Origin: Brachyhypopomus gauderio
Taxonomy: Eukaryota; Chordata; Actinopteri; Gymnotiformes; Hypopomidae
Direction: 5' to 3'
Length of the DNA stretch: 64,000 nt
NCBI RefSeq assembly: GCF_052324685.1
Contig: NW_027506914.1
Coordinates: forward strand, 186,001 to 250,000
Position 1 is the first letter of the stretch; the number at the start of each line of letters is the position of its first letter. Under the pieces are notes generated by a model. It was not told the origin of the DNA. It saw only the letters and a list, made by a program, of their open reading frames with translations, and did no database searches. Below are positions 1 through 11,049 of the stretch, in pieces. Both the position numbers and the translations under genes were made by a program.

Positions 1-568
1 TCTGCAGATCTACCCCCTACAGAGTTTAGCTCTAACCTTGATCTTACACATTTGATCCAGGTAATGAGGGGCTTCAGAGGCAACTGAATATCAGGTGTGT
101 TGGATCCGATCTCTTCAAGGTGGTAGATACCCAGGGCCAGGTTTGAGTAACCCTGCTATAAGTTGTAATATTAAATGGGAAGTTCCATATTTCACATTTG
201 AGTGAAATGTATTGATGTTTGAACACTAATTGATTTTTCAACCTCAATTACCTGATTTAATTTTTTTTTTAAGGCAGTAAAACAAAAAGCATTTGTTGTG
301 ACTACTGGATTTGCTATATTAAGAACACCTTTAGGATTTGTTTTAGGTCTGGATGCACAATATTGTCTTAAGAAAAACTGTGCTTTTTACTCTAACTTTA
401 TAAATGAACTACTTAATTCTTGTTTTGATAAAGTCTTTTAGACAGGTACAGTTTGCTCAAATGTGAAAAAAGGTTAACTTAACCTTCTGAAACAGGTTTT
501 GCCCTTTATTGCAGGTCTTGCTTTATGATATTAGGGGAAAAAACCTTTCATTGCAATGTATTTTTTCA
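1..568. other. non-coding flank, nothing recognised
   Basis: AT-rich sequence with no credible open frame and no terminal repeats that I can see. It ends at the TSD of the hAT element that follows. Confidence 0.5.
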
Positions 569-831
569 GTGATAATTAGGGGTGTATTCAACTAAGGATT
601 TTCATAGTCGAATCTGATTCGTCAGCTTTTCCCTTTAGTCGACTAATAGTCGAATCGGGTTTATTTTTATTTATTTTTTATTTAGAGCACCTTAAATGGG
701 ATCCCATTCTCGTTCAGGACTTTTTTCCTCTTAAAAGTAAAAACCTAAAACACTCAGATAAATGAATAAACATGGTAGGTTGGCTTTATTCAGCTTTTAT
801 TTATTTACTTATTTATTTTTTAATGAAACGT

Positions 832-1162
832 TGTCACGTTGAGGACCCCGGCCCCTCCCTTTTGGGCGTGTGTTAACGTTGTCCACGTGCTTTGTCTGTG
901 TCAGTGAATCTCCGTGGTTATGGTTATGTCGTGTGATAATCTGTCTCACCTGTGAATCGTCTCGTAATCACGTGGGGCTAATGTGGTTTGTCTATTTAAT
1001 GTGCGTTCGCGCAGTGTCCTGTGCTCGTCGTTGTCTAGAGTCTACAGGTTTCTGTGTGAATGTTTCAGTGTTACTCGTGCGCTATTGCGCAATCTCTGTT
1101 AAAAATTTAAGTGACCAACAGAAAGCGAGGATTCTCATCCTTCGCCCTGCCCGCGCGTCACA
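832..1162 (+). mobile_element. solo LTR nested in the hAT element
   Basis: A 331-bp block starts TGTCACG, ends CGTCACA and is flanked by near-matching 5-bp repeats (AACGT at 827-831, AACAT at 1163-1167). It shares the segment CTATTTAATGTGCGTT and general layout with the right LTR of the element at 49,146-51,226, so it is an older relative of that family. Only the LTR remains. It is younger than the hAT element that contains it. Confidence 0.7.
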
Positions 1163-1362
1163 AACATTAGAGAACATTAACCGTCAGTGCGCATTGCGCA
1201 TATCGAAGTGTCAGACAGGCACTGTGCAAAATGTCAAAAATATTTTAAATAAAATATGCCTGCCTGAAAATATAAAAAAATTGCCACACAACAGCAAAAA
1301 AATATAAGGAAAGGTTCAAGTAACGGGGTTTAAAAGCAAACAACAACAAATAATGTATAGGC

Positions 1363-1557
1363 CTACTTGCCGAGACGCGACGAGACGACACGACTGAAAC
1401 GGCAAACGTTTTTTTTTCGCCTTACGCGTTTTAAATTGTATGCCATGTTGGTTGTTGTCGTGTGAAATGAAAGACATTGATGACATAACTTGCACTTTAC
1501 TTTGTTTGATTCATCTTTATGTTTTTCAAAATACTTTTGAAGTTTTTTAGTAGCCAT
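1363..1557 (-). pseudogene. BED zinc-finger start of a hAT transposase
   Basis: The 64-residue frame contains a Cys-x2-Cys pair (CKLC), a following histidine and the TTNMAYNLKR-type segment usual in BED fingers at the N-terminus of hAT transposases and ZBED proteins. The second metal-ligand half of the finger does not continue in frame, and the catalytic RNase-H-like core is absent. It lies inside a hAT element with intact ends, so it is most simply the remnant first coding exon of that transposase. It is not a host gene. Confidence 0.5.
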
Positions 1558-1910
1558 TATAATCTCGGCAGATGCTGCGCGTATGCTGCGCGTATTCTGT
1601 AGCGTGTTCAGCTCCGCTCGTTTGGATTGTGCAACAGCAGGGTGTGATTTATTAATGTGTAGTAAGGAAGATGCCTATTGTTAATGCGCAAACATCATTT
1701 TTAAATATTTACTAACAGAAATTAGGATGATTTTATTTGACAAAAGGCTATATATAACGAAAACAAAAACATTTCATGTAACAACTAATGCTTAGTTGTA
1801 TCCTTGGGCACCCCCATGCAGTTAGAATGGTACATTCGGCTATGACGTTCATAGTCGACTAGGGGGTATAGTCGAATCAGCGACTATTGCAGGTCACCCC
1901 TAGTGATAAT

Positions 1911-2266
1911 TATTGCAATATAAAAAAAATACAAGACTTTTCACCAGAAAGCATTTAGTCAATATCGTATGATAATAATGCACTCGGTGTATCCAAAATT
2001 AGACCTAAATAAATTAGATGGGGCAAATATAATCTGCCTCTGTTACATATGTCATGAAAATGGAAGTGTTATAAACTTGGGTAATGATAATATAATGCTT
2101 CAGTTTTAGTTGCACAAATGTTGGGAATTTCCTAAAGTTATTTAGTGTTTTTTTTTACCTGAGAAGGAGAGGGTTGTGAATAAATTATGATTATTTCTAT
2201 ATAATTTGCTGTTGTCCATTTTGTACACCTAATTGTGTTTTTATTGTATTCTTAATTTTTTACTAG
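1911..2266. other. upstream intron or flank of the SAMD3-like gene
   Basis: No coding sequence is seen. It ends in a pyrimidine-rich tract and TACTAG, a usable splice acceptor, at 2266. Any first exon of the SAMD3-like gene would lie further upstream and was not recognised. Confidence 0.4.
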
Positions 2267-5200
2267 GTCATTTAGGAGCAAATGACATGGCAGTCAAAAG
2301 GCCAGCCAAGTTGTGAGTTATTCTCACATCCCAATGAAACCAGGGAGCTAATTCTGCCTGATGGAATACCAAATACAATGGGGGAGCTTATGGATGAAGT
2401 CAGCAAACTGTGTGCGCTTAGTGGGAATTTCAGACTGCAGTACCAAGACAGAGATTTTGGAGATGCACTAGTAAACCTGACTTCTACCACTTAACTTGAG
2501 GATTTTGCAACTATCAAGGTCATCCCAATAACTGATAACTGTAGCCAAGAATTTAATATCACTGTCTGTGATGATTTAATGCCACAATCATCAGATGACA
2601 CAGAGATCCTATCCTCACTCTCCAGCTCTGCTTCTACACGAACTCGGATGTGGCCAAGAGAGTTTCAAATACCAGTGTTTTCCTATGACACTGAACTTCA
2701 GTTAGAAAAGGGAAATGCGGTATATAGGTCAGACATGACCAGGTTGACACTGAGTTCAAAAACCAAGTCAAATATTCTGGAAAAGCTAGCTGAAGAAATA
2801 TTCAAGTACAAAGCCTACCCAACAGATGCTGACTTCAGTGATGTTGCTGAAGCACTGATCAAGAAACATCCATGCCTCTCTGAACCAGGTTCATACAACC
2901 GCTGCTATGGGTGGAAGCAGCGGCTGAAGACAAAAATGGGCAACTACCGAACTCAGCTAAAAGGCATCGGGTGTTCTGAATTAATTGCCAATTCACTTAA
3001 GTCAAAAGCTCCAGAGGATGCATTGCCAGCAAAAAAAGTAAAGAGACCTAGGAAAGGAGAGGCCAACCACATTCCTGACATTCCAGCTGGAGAGACCATA
3101 GACACGTTGGAAAATGAGAGACTGTCACTTTTAAGTGAACTAAAGAAGCGAAACAATCACTCTGTGATAAGGGAAAAAATGGCCAAGACTTTCTCACTGC
3201 AAAGAAAGGATATTGTGGAAAAGGAACCAAAAATAGAAGAGTTAAAGGAGAGATGGCCTGCGTTGTTCACCATGGATGAAGTAAGTTTTCTAAGCAATGT
3301 GAATAAATCAATTGTGCCCTATTGTAACGTCAGGAAGAGACGGAGAGGGATCCTTATGCAAAAGCACAGTGCTCTTTATTTGGCAGATAGATACAACCAG
3401 AGAATGCGAGATGTTAATGCATAAACGGAGTTGATCTAATGCCGTTTGTTGAGAGTGGTCTATCCGGTCCGGGGTCGTAACGGGAAGGCAGAGTCCGTAC
3501 GGTACCTGAGGGCTAGGCAGAAGACGGGGTCGAGGGAACAGGCAGAGGTCGGTACACAGGAGAAACAGCAGGGTATGATAACGCTCGGTATGCAACATGG
3601 TTGGCAATACTTCGCAACGAGGTGTTGTGATGACGGTGTATATGAAAGCCTGGAATGTGGGCGTGGTGATGAGGAACAGCTGAGTCCTTAATGGCTATCA
3701 GGTGACATTCCTGACACCTATGAAAAGGAAGAGCGTGAGCCAGCCACATTCAAAATGTATGTGATTGCATCTAAGCTCTCATACCATAGTTATAAGGTAA
3801 CGTAGTTGATTTGCATGTTTGTTTTTAACTTTTTAAGATAAATAATGAATTTCTGAGAATTACAACTGTTCCACTGCAACCGCGGTTCCTGGCTTCTTTG
3901 GACAAGCACCACAGCAAGCTGATTGAGATAATCAGAAACAAGGGAGGAGTTGTCAGAGAGAAGACACAGAAAATACTGAAGGTTCTTGATCAGGTAGGTG
4001 CTTGTTTAGTACAACAAAGCTTGAATTATATCACACATTTTAAATAGAAGCAGTAGAGCTCATTTATTGTGTGACAAGTTTTGAAACTGGTTTGCTCAAA
4101 GCTAACTAGTAGTGGTCAACCGATTTATTTATTTATTTTTTTAAATGGTCAATGCAAGTTTTTTGGAAACGTCAGCCAAGGTTAGTACGAGTATGGGTAA
4201 AACATTATATTTATATAAATTCCATTATTCTATGCACATCTAATATACATTATCTTAGCCAGTAAGCTTGTTTGAAATTGAATTAGTATTAATTAATCAA
4301 ATAGAAAAATACATTGTGCTGCAGGTCTCTGAACTTGACTGGTATTTAAAGGGAAAGCTGAGTTCAGTCTGTCAAATCACTTCATTCATGTATTACTCTA
4401 AGTGTAACACATTTCATATATTTAATGCTACCCACTAAGAGTTAATTAGATTTGTTGTCATTTAGAGAAACTATGATGGTAACTGAGGAAATATAGGCAA
4501 ACATTCATAACAGGGTATGTTTAGCATTACATGTTTTTGGGTTCTTACCTAGAGCCTTGAGGTGAGTCTGAAGAGAGAGTGTCTGCTGAAGTGCCTTACT
4601 GTGTACCTTGGGGAAGATGTGGAGTATCTGGTAAGTAGTGTTATTTGAATCACTTAAGCTTTAGAAAATTGCTTACTGTCAGCAGGTCATTTATTTCCAG
4701 TCAAACCAAAAAAGTCCAATTGTAAGGCGTTTTCAGTGCCACACCTCTGAACAAAAACAGCTATACATTAGTTTTCATAAATATTAAACTGTGCTGATTA
4801 AGAACCAGTGGGGGACACGGAACTCCACAGTACATACAGGCAACAGCAAGCATACGCTAATATGCAAAATGTTTAGGACCTGAGGCCATGTATATGAGCA
4901 TAGATTATTTTCACAATCCACTGGCTAACAATGATTAGGGGAGAGGGGCCCATCCCAGCTTCAGAGAGAGAGACCAATCCAACTTTCTAATAAATGTTTT
5001 CTCTTTCATCAGGTTGCTCAGAAGGAGGAAGCTGTAACAGAGCTAAAGAGGTGTGCAATGGCAGTGTTGGTCATCAGGGAGGATGAGGATTCTCTCCAGC
5101 CAGCACATTATATTGGGATTGCAATTGAAGGTGTTGCAGTCCTTAATGAGTTGCCGTCAGTTGCACATGCATGTGCCATGCTGTTTGGTCTCACATATGC

Positions 5201-5321
5201 TGTAAACTTGAGCTATCCAGGTGAGCTTAAATACACTTTTGATGCATTGTAGAAAATCTTCATGGAGATAGAACCAAAGAAAATGACACGCAAAGTGTGC
5301 AGTCTTAGTGCCAAGCTTTAA
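2267..5321 (+). pseudogene. SAMD3-like multi-exon gene with in-frame stops
   Basis: Four exons on the plus strand can be joined by good splice sites, all phase 0: 2267-3280, 3838-3993, 4553-4630 and 5013-5321. The product resembles the multi-copy teleost proteins usually labelled sterile alpha motif domain-containing protein 3-like. It has a PB1-like N-terminus (LPDGIPNTMGEL, FRLQYQDRDFGD), a KHPCL...GWKQRLK...MGNYR block, and a C-terminus with IAIEGVAVLNELPS and AMLFGLTYAVNLSYPGEL. A TAA at 2492-2494 and a TAG at 5250-5252 interrupt the frame. The duplicated last exon at 53,188-53,496 has CAG at the second site. The first 15 codons are also uncertain, because a nearby alternative frame reads more family-like. 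Intron 1 hosts a solo LTR. The family's molecular function is unknown to me. A protein starting at 2579 remains possible. Confidence 0.65.
3323..3716 (+). mobile_element. solo LTR in an intron of the SAMD3-like gene
   Basis: A 394-bp block begins TGTAACGTCAGG and ends ATTCCTGACA. It has a perfect 5-bp TSD, CCTAT, at 3318-3322 and 3717-3721. It lies wholly between the donor at 3281 and the acceptor ending at 3837, so splicing would remove it. No internal region remains. Confidence 0.8.
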
Positions 5322-6022
5322 ATATTGGATTTATCAAAGAAAGACATTTGGATATAGTTTTGTTTGTTGCATGCATTTAGATACATTTTAAGATAATGGA
5401 ACAGGTCATTGTTTACATAATTCATTGTAGTGAGAAGTATTGTGGCACTGAAAATGTGAATATGCTAAATTCACAATCAGCAAAAGTGCTAACCTTTGTT
5501 AATAGATTGCACTCCTAGCAATTGACCCGGTTTAACTTCTGGTTCAGTTTTATCTTTTGCTTTCACTTTGTAATGTAACATTCATACGTTCTGGTCAGTT
5601 CACCAATGGATAGCCAAGTTAACAGCTCTTCACTGTTTTAGAACTTCTTAATGGCTGTTAGAATAAATCTCAAGTTTGCAAGGAGAAATGTACAGAACTG
5701 TTTCACATGTTGCACTGGTCGGTGTGTATGCTTAAGAAATATTGCAAAAGCTTAAAAGAAGAAACATTGAAAAGGCCGTAATTAATTTTATTTCATGTAT
5801 TTTGTTTCTGTGTTTGATATTTAGTAGATTGTATTGGTGGCGAGCTTTACTAGCTTTAAAATTAATTTTTTAAATCAATGATATTTTACTTTTGATAATT
5901 TTATTATTATTTATTTTATGTTTTTATATATTTTGGTACAGAAAAGATGGTAAACGTGAAGACATTTGAATAAATATTATGGTCTTTTGAGGAAAAAATT
6001 CTTGTCTTTTATTTGTTGTGAG
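5322..6022. other. 3' flank of the SAMD3-like gene
   Basis: Non-coding in both arms. A GAATAAATATT polyadenylation-type signal lies near 5968, about 650 bp after the stop codon, so most of this may be 3' UTR. Confidence 0.5.
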
Positions 6023-6220
6023 CAGGGGCGATTTTAGGATCTGGTCTTTAGGGGTGCCAAGCCCCCAGTGCTCACAGAGGCACAATAACAAAGTATTGCG
6101 CAGGTGCAGAGCAAGTTTTTTGCATAATATAATATTTTAAAAATGTGTTGAGCCAGGGGGTGCTGAGCAACCTCACGGTGGTGCTCTAGCACCACTAAAA
6201 ATACCCTAGCCTCGCCCCTG
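6023..6220. mobile_element. hAT-type MITE, 198 bp (left arm copy)
   Basis: The ends are CAGGGGCGA and TCGCCCCTG with an 8-bp TSD, GTTGTGAG (6015-6022 and 6221-6228). The same insertion is at the mirrored position 52,291-52,488, so it predates the duplication. Confidence 0.85.
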
Positions 6221-6752
6221 GTTGTGAGTAAACCAAATCAAACATTGTTTTAGATTTATCCCAAATGAAAAATCTATCCACATCAAATGTAGCTTTTGTT
6301 TATGAATATGTTGCCCTGCAACTTGATTAAGCAAGAAATTGTAGTTTGTACTGACCCCGGAAATTAACTTGAGAAAATTTATAAAATTGCATGTAACAAA
6401 ATTAGAGTAATTTAGTAAAGTAAAGTAGTAAAGTAAAAACTATACTTGAATGTAATAGTAAATATGATTGTTCCTAAATTAAAAAAAAATAACTTGAAAC
6501 AAAGTAATAAATGAGTATGTGGTCTTTATAATAAGTAATCCTTTTACTTTGACTGGAAGTATTTTTGTGTTTGAGTAAATAAATATTTTAGTTGATATTA
6601 AATTAAAATATAGGATTTCAACTCAATCATAAATATAATTGGAGACAAATTAGAGTAATTTTTTTAAGTTGGTCCAAAGTATCATTTTTTTCAGTGTACA
6701 TACATTATATAATTTTATATTTATATATACACAAACAAATGCACAGTATATC

Positions 6753-7049
6753 TGTGACGGGCGGGGGTGAGCAACAAAAAGGAAGCGATCACGCCAAGTC
6801 TCAGGGAAAAAGGATGGTTTAATAGAAAGTGTGCAAACCTAAAACCCGTGCTATATCTCCAAATTAAGGATATAATGACCAGCGATCAACTGGTACAAAG
6901 ACAAGACATATATAGGCAAACAAACGACCCTCAGGTGAGACGGATCACGGGCTCCGCCCACCTGAGGGACGCACATGACGTCACCAGACAACAACAACAA
7001 CAGCCGCTGTGGACGGAGGCGGCCGGTAGGGGGCCGCCTCACCGTGACA
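6753..7049 (+). mobile_element. solo LTR, left arm only
   Basis: A 297-bp block starts TGTGACGGG and ends CCGTGACA, with a perfect 5-bp TSD, ATATC (6748-6752 and 7050-7054). The same LTR family occurs at 51,482-51,775 in the right arm with a different TSD (ATTTG). It sits about 15 bp away in arm coordinates and in the opposite orientation relative to the arm, so the two are separate insertions. Confidence 0.88.
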
Positions 7050-7054
7050 ATATC

Positions 7055-8783
7055 AAAGAAAACAATGTACAATCACATTAAGATTATCTCTATGAATTAT
7101 GAAGACATAAGCTTCATAAAAACATAAGAAACACCAGATAATCAGCTATATTTGCATTAGCACACACACTGTATGTTAATTAATCTGTTTGCCACTGATT
7201 AGTAAATACACAATAAGCAACAGAATGAAAAACGAAAAGGCACAATAAGAACGTTTGGCTTCAGTTGAGATTCACCAAGTACACAATTAAAATCAACTTA
7301 ATGGTGTCGTCTTTAATTATGGCTAATGTTTCCCATACAACATATACCATACCAGGTTTTCAGTCAACTTTCACCTCAGCACTGGTGTGTGTGGATATAT
7401 ATATTCACACACACCCAGTGACGCTGGAAACGAGGGATACACAGACACTTGCAGATTTCAAAGAAGTTAACTCTTTAGTGGCAGGGGAGTAATACCAAAG
7501 ATATCTAGGGCAGTCCGGGTCCGTACACTAGAAACAATCCAACCGAACAGAAGTGCCAGCGGGCAAATCGGAGAATAGCTAAACCAGGTCAAACCAGAGA
7601 ATCAGAATAATAACTCTTAGTATGCTTTCAGGAATGTTGGCAATATTTCACAAGGGTCGTATAGGGAGGTCTTATATAGGAAATAGTTAACGGGCGACAG
7701 GTGTCTGATAAACCGGGAAGGCCTGCTTCCTGTGTAGTATGGTGACCTGATGGCTCATTTTCACTGCTTTACAGGCAGATTACCCAGCTTTATGGATCGA
7801 TCACATGAGGTAGAACACACACAACCAGTAATCCTAGTCTTTCAGTAATCCCAGAGTCTTTCTATGATTACAAACTCTAACAGGACTCAGACTGGAACCC
7901 TCACATGTTCACACACTCACTGTTCTGTACATTACCATCTCAGTATTATATGGCAAAACAACAATCCGATCATTTCACACAGACCCACAAAATTACTCAC
8001 ACATTATATATGCTTACACATCACTGCACTGCATAGGACTTTTTTGTTATGAATTCTGTATTATACTGAACTGTTCCTTGATCAATCAGAGACATTGTTT
8101 TGACATTTCTTCTTATTTTTTATCATTTCTACACCTCCTGGCATCCTGACTTCTAAATTTTGTGGTGGGTTCTGAGTTCTTGATCTTGAACTTCTAGTTT
8201 GAGGTGGTCCACTGGGCATCACAACGCTCCATCCATAATGAACCACATTGCAACAGTAAACTCCATAAACCTCATGCTCCAGCTTCCATTAAAGAGCAAC
8301 TCAAGATGCAGCTAGCCTGAACAAAAACACCTTAGCCAAGCCCAACCACTGACACAAAAAGACAAACCCAACCACTGACATTAAACACAGCCAAACCCAA
8401 CCACTGACACACTAACACAAACCCAACCACTGACACAAAAACACAAACAAACCCAACCACTGACAGAAAAAGCCCTCAGCTAAGCCAAACCACTGACACA
8501 AAAAGCCCTCAACTCAACACTGACCAGGGGCATAAACTGCTCACTCAAGCCCAAGCGCTGCTTCACTCTGAGGAAAGAAAGCTGCGTGTGCCACCTCATG
8601 CTTCAAATTCCATCATAGGCATCAGGTTATATAGTAATGGATACACTGTATGCATAGCACACTACATGACGTGATAAATGTTAATGTGTGTTGTTTGTGT
8701 GTGTGTGTGTGCTTTTTTGTAAAAATGGTGCAATTAGGGACTTAATTGATGCCAAATGTTTATGTCACTCATATATGACCTCT
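7055..8783. other. non-coding arm sequence with an LTR-like segment
   Basis: No gene seen. In the minus direction, about 7770 to 7420 reads like an old LTR: a CTATATAAGACC TATA-type box followed by a transcribed-looking segment ending CCAGCGTCAC. I found no matching TSD, so the limits and family are open. The mirror copy is about 48.68-49.01 kb, so it is older than the duplication. The intact pre-insertion site of the right-arm LTR element lies at 7282-7286 (CACAA). Confidence 0.35.
8335..8530. repeat. minisatellite, AACCCAACCACTGACAC-type unit
   Basis: About seven or eight imperfect copies of a unit built on CCAACCACTGACAC, with short variable spacers of AAAAAGAC, AAACAC or AGCC. The mirrored array is at about 47.90-48.11 kb. 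Confidence 0.8.
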
Positions 8784-8791
8784 CTCTTCAA

Positions 8792-8968
8792 CAGAGTTGT
8801 ATAATCCAGGTTCAGAAAGTAAAAGTCCTCACCAGGATTTTGCTCAAGCTTGCTAGATTTCTAATTAGTGCAATCCAGGTAAAATGAGTGGAATCAACGC
8901 AATCTAGGAAGCCTGAGCAAAATCCTGGTGAGGACTTTTACTTTCTGAACCTGGATTATACAACTCTG
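8792..8968. mobile_element. fold-back hAT-type MITE (left arm copy)
   Basis: A nearly perfect palindrome: CAGAGTTGTATAATCC at one end and its reverse complement at the other, with about 60-bp inverted repeats each containing the core CACCAGGATTTTGCTCA. The 8-bp TSD is CTCTTCAA (8784-8791 and 8969-8976). The mirrored copy is 47,455-47,631. A divergent relative is at 35,875-36,050. Confidence 0.85.
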
Positions 8969-9123
8969 CTCTTCAATGGAAAAGTAACTCATTAAGTCAG
9001 TGTTGTCACACTGATCTAAAGATTTAGATTTAGATTGTTTTTGTAAAATATATGCACTAATATATGTTCATATATCTAAATTAGAGTGAGAAAAGAGTAA
9101 ACAACTCTATAGACACCCCCCCC

Positions 9124-9156
<33 letters not shown>

Positions 9157-9377
9157 TCCTTCGGTGCCTGGTGCATTATCTTTAATCAAAGAAAAAAAAC
9201 ATTCACAAGAATCATGGCGGCGCAGTGGTTAAAGCAGTGCGGAGAGCATCGCATACAAACTTAATGTTTTCCTGAGCATTTTATACTGAATACTTTGAAA
9301 GCACTCACTGGTTGTTACAACACCCCAGCTGCACCGAAATGAGCAAATCTAACAAGTTCAGGGTGAGCGTGAAGAGA

Positions 9378-9462
9378 ACCGGAGCGCGCCCGCACCCAGA
9401 ACCGGAGCGCGCCCGCACCCACCAGAACCGGAGCGCGCCCGCACCCACAACCGGAGCGCGCA
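9378..9462. repeat. GC-rich minisatellite, four units
   Basis: Four tandem copies of an AACCGGAGCGCGCCCGCACC-type unit. The right arm keeps only about two (near 46.99-47.03 kb), so copy number changed after the duplication. Confidence 0.75.
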
Positions 9463-10235
9463 GAAGCGCATAAGCAGCATTACATGTAGGGATACGGGAC
9501 TCTTATAACCTACTGCACACCACCACTGTCCTAGCCCACGGCCTCTTCTCTTCAGTCTGCTTTACAATATCGGTAATCAGTTGTTTGTGTCCAATAACTT
9601 GAGCCCACTGGCTATTGTGATCATGGCAGGTTCTGGACATCGCAGTGGTACCGAGGCACAGCGCAAACGCCGCAGAAACACCACACCATGTTCGCACCGG
9701 TCCACGCTTCATTTATCATCACATCTCATCAAGAAAAACATAACGACACCGAGCAGAGAACAGCCCAAGCCAGACACATATCCCTCACTCCTTCTCAAAA
9801 GGGAAATCATTCAGGAGAGAGTTGACGGAACCGGCCCATTTAATGTTTGTGTTTCCTATTGTCAACCTTATCCAAAAGAGTGGTAGAATTTGGACAGTTG
9901 TGTTAATTACTGCATATTAAATGTGTCTCGTTTTCAAACAGTACATATGTTACATATCAAATATGTAAGATTAGCTTTCAGTCGGACTCAGCAAGCAACA
10001 CTGATTTCCTACGGTGGGATTTTGTAAAGACGAATCTGAATAAATATTGCCAATCTGCATTACTTCTACCTCTGGGGTGAAACTGTAGAGGTCCTGGTGT
10101 ATCAGAATTACTGCTTGGATGTATTTATTACAAAGGACGTAAACGTACACTGCGAAGTATTTAATGCTCCGTGCAGTGCCAGCATTAAGGCAAACCCAAT
10201 ATCGGTTTGAAGAGCCTGCTGGTTCTGCCCTACAC

Positions 10236-10900
10236 TCCTTGCTGGAGGAGGGTCCCGGGATCAGCAGTTTCAGGGCTTGCCTCTTCAGCTCCACCAGCCA
10301 GGCACTGCAGTTCTCGCACCATACCCCTCTGTCGGAACCGGGGGAGCTCCCACTACCCGAGGCTGGGGAACCGGTGCCGAATCCCGGGGATCCACCTAAG
10401 GACCCTGGCGAACACGTGCCGATCCCCGGTGAGATGGGGACAGGCGAGTCCGAGAAGGAGCCAGGAGACGAGGTTCCGGATACAGGTGAAGGTGTTCCAG
10501 ACGACCCAGGCACGGAACCGGCACCCTCGGGAGCCGGACGGCTGCCGGTCCGGGACTCCTCGTATGCTTTCCGGTACCAAGTTTCAGGGGAGAAAGAGGC
10601 TGACTTGGTAGGAGAAGAATCCGCTATCTGCTATGAAAAGAATAAAAGTGCTTGGTAAACACGTTTAAGGATGATTTCAAACCATCTAACCACCTAGTGA
10701 TGATCTCAAACCATCTAACCCCAGTGATGATCTCAAACCATCTAACCCCAGTGATGATCTCAAACCATCTAACCCCAGTGATCTGGAGAACAGAAGAAAC
10801 GCGCTCACTACTGCACAAAATAAAGGCAGAAAGGCAAACTTACCCCGTATTTTCGGGTCCTGGTCCCAGACCTCTCTTTATTCCCCGTGAGAGAAGTCAT
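10236..10900 (-). CDS. kif26b: kif26b N-terminal exons 1 and 2 (left copy)
   Basis: Two minus-strand exons match the N-terminus of the atypical kinesin KIF26B as I remember it. Exon 1 (10,844-10,900) encodes [19 protein letters not shown] and ends in a GTAAGT donor. Exon 2 follows a CATAG acceptor at 10,630. It encodes [20 protein letters not shown], a Ser/Gly/Pro-rich stretch and the zinc-ribbon-like GVWCENC...[16 protein letters not shown] block, running to about 10,236 (a GTGTAG donor is possible). The kinesin motor exons are not in the window. They should lie further in the minus direction, probably left of position 1. A tryptophan replaces arginine in SAR-LVEL relative to the right copy. 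Mammalian EFCAB2 and KIF26B are also adjacent and co-oriented. KIF26 proteins are reported to lack normal motor ATPase activity and to act in cytoskeletal and Wnt5a-Ror signalling. Confidence 0.85.
10678..10785. repeat. 30-bp minisatellite in kif26b intron 1
   Basis: About four tandem copies of CCCAGTGATGATCTCAAACC-type units of about 30 bp. The right arm has about three (46,190-46,285). Confidence 0.8.
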
Positions 10901-11049
10901 GGTGAAGAACTGGACCAACGTAGTGGGTGAATGTATATCACACCCAGTCCGAACAGAGCTGAAGTCAGTTCACATACAACTTGTGTCTCTCTCCAAGTCC
11001 AGACTCAGTAACGACGTCCATGCAGTGGATCATCCATTAGGGTCCAACC

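Larger units (their letters stand above)
577..1902. mobile_element. hAT DNA transposon relic, non-autonomous
   Basis: The ends read TAGGGGTGTA and CACCCCTA and are flanked by a perfect 8-bp TSD, GTGATAAT (569-576 and 1903-1910), as in hAT elements. Subterminal AGTCGAAT/AGTCGACTA motifs recur at both ends. The inside holds a short minus-strand BED-finger frame and a nested solo LTR. No transposase core is visible, so the element depended on a partner for mobility. Confidence 0.85.

Noticed and set aside
10164-10658. 164-residue Pro/Glu-rich plus-strand frame
   Set aside because: It is antisense to kif26b exon 2. The sense strand has splice sites and recognisable KIF26B sequence.
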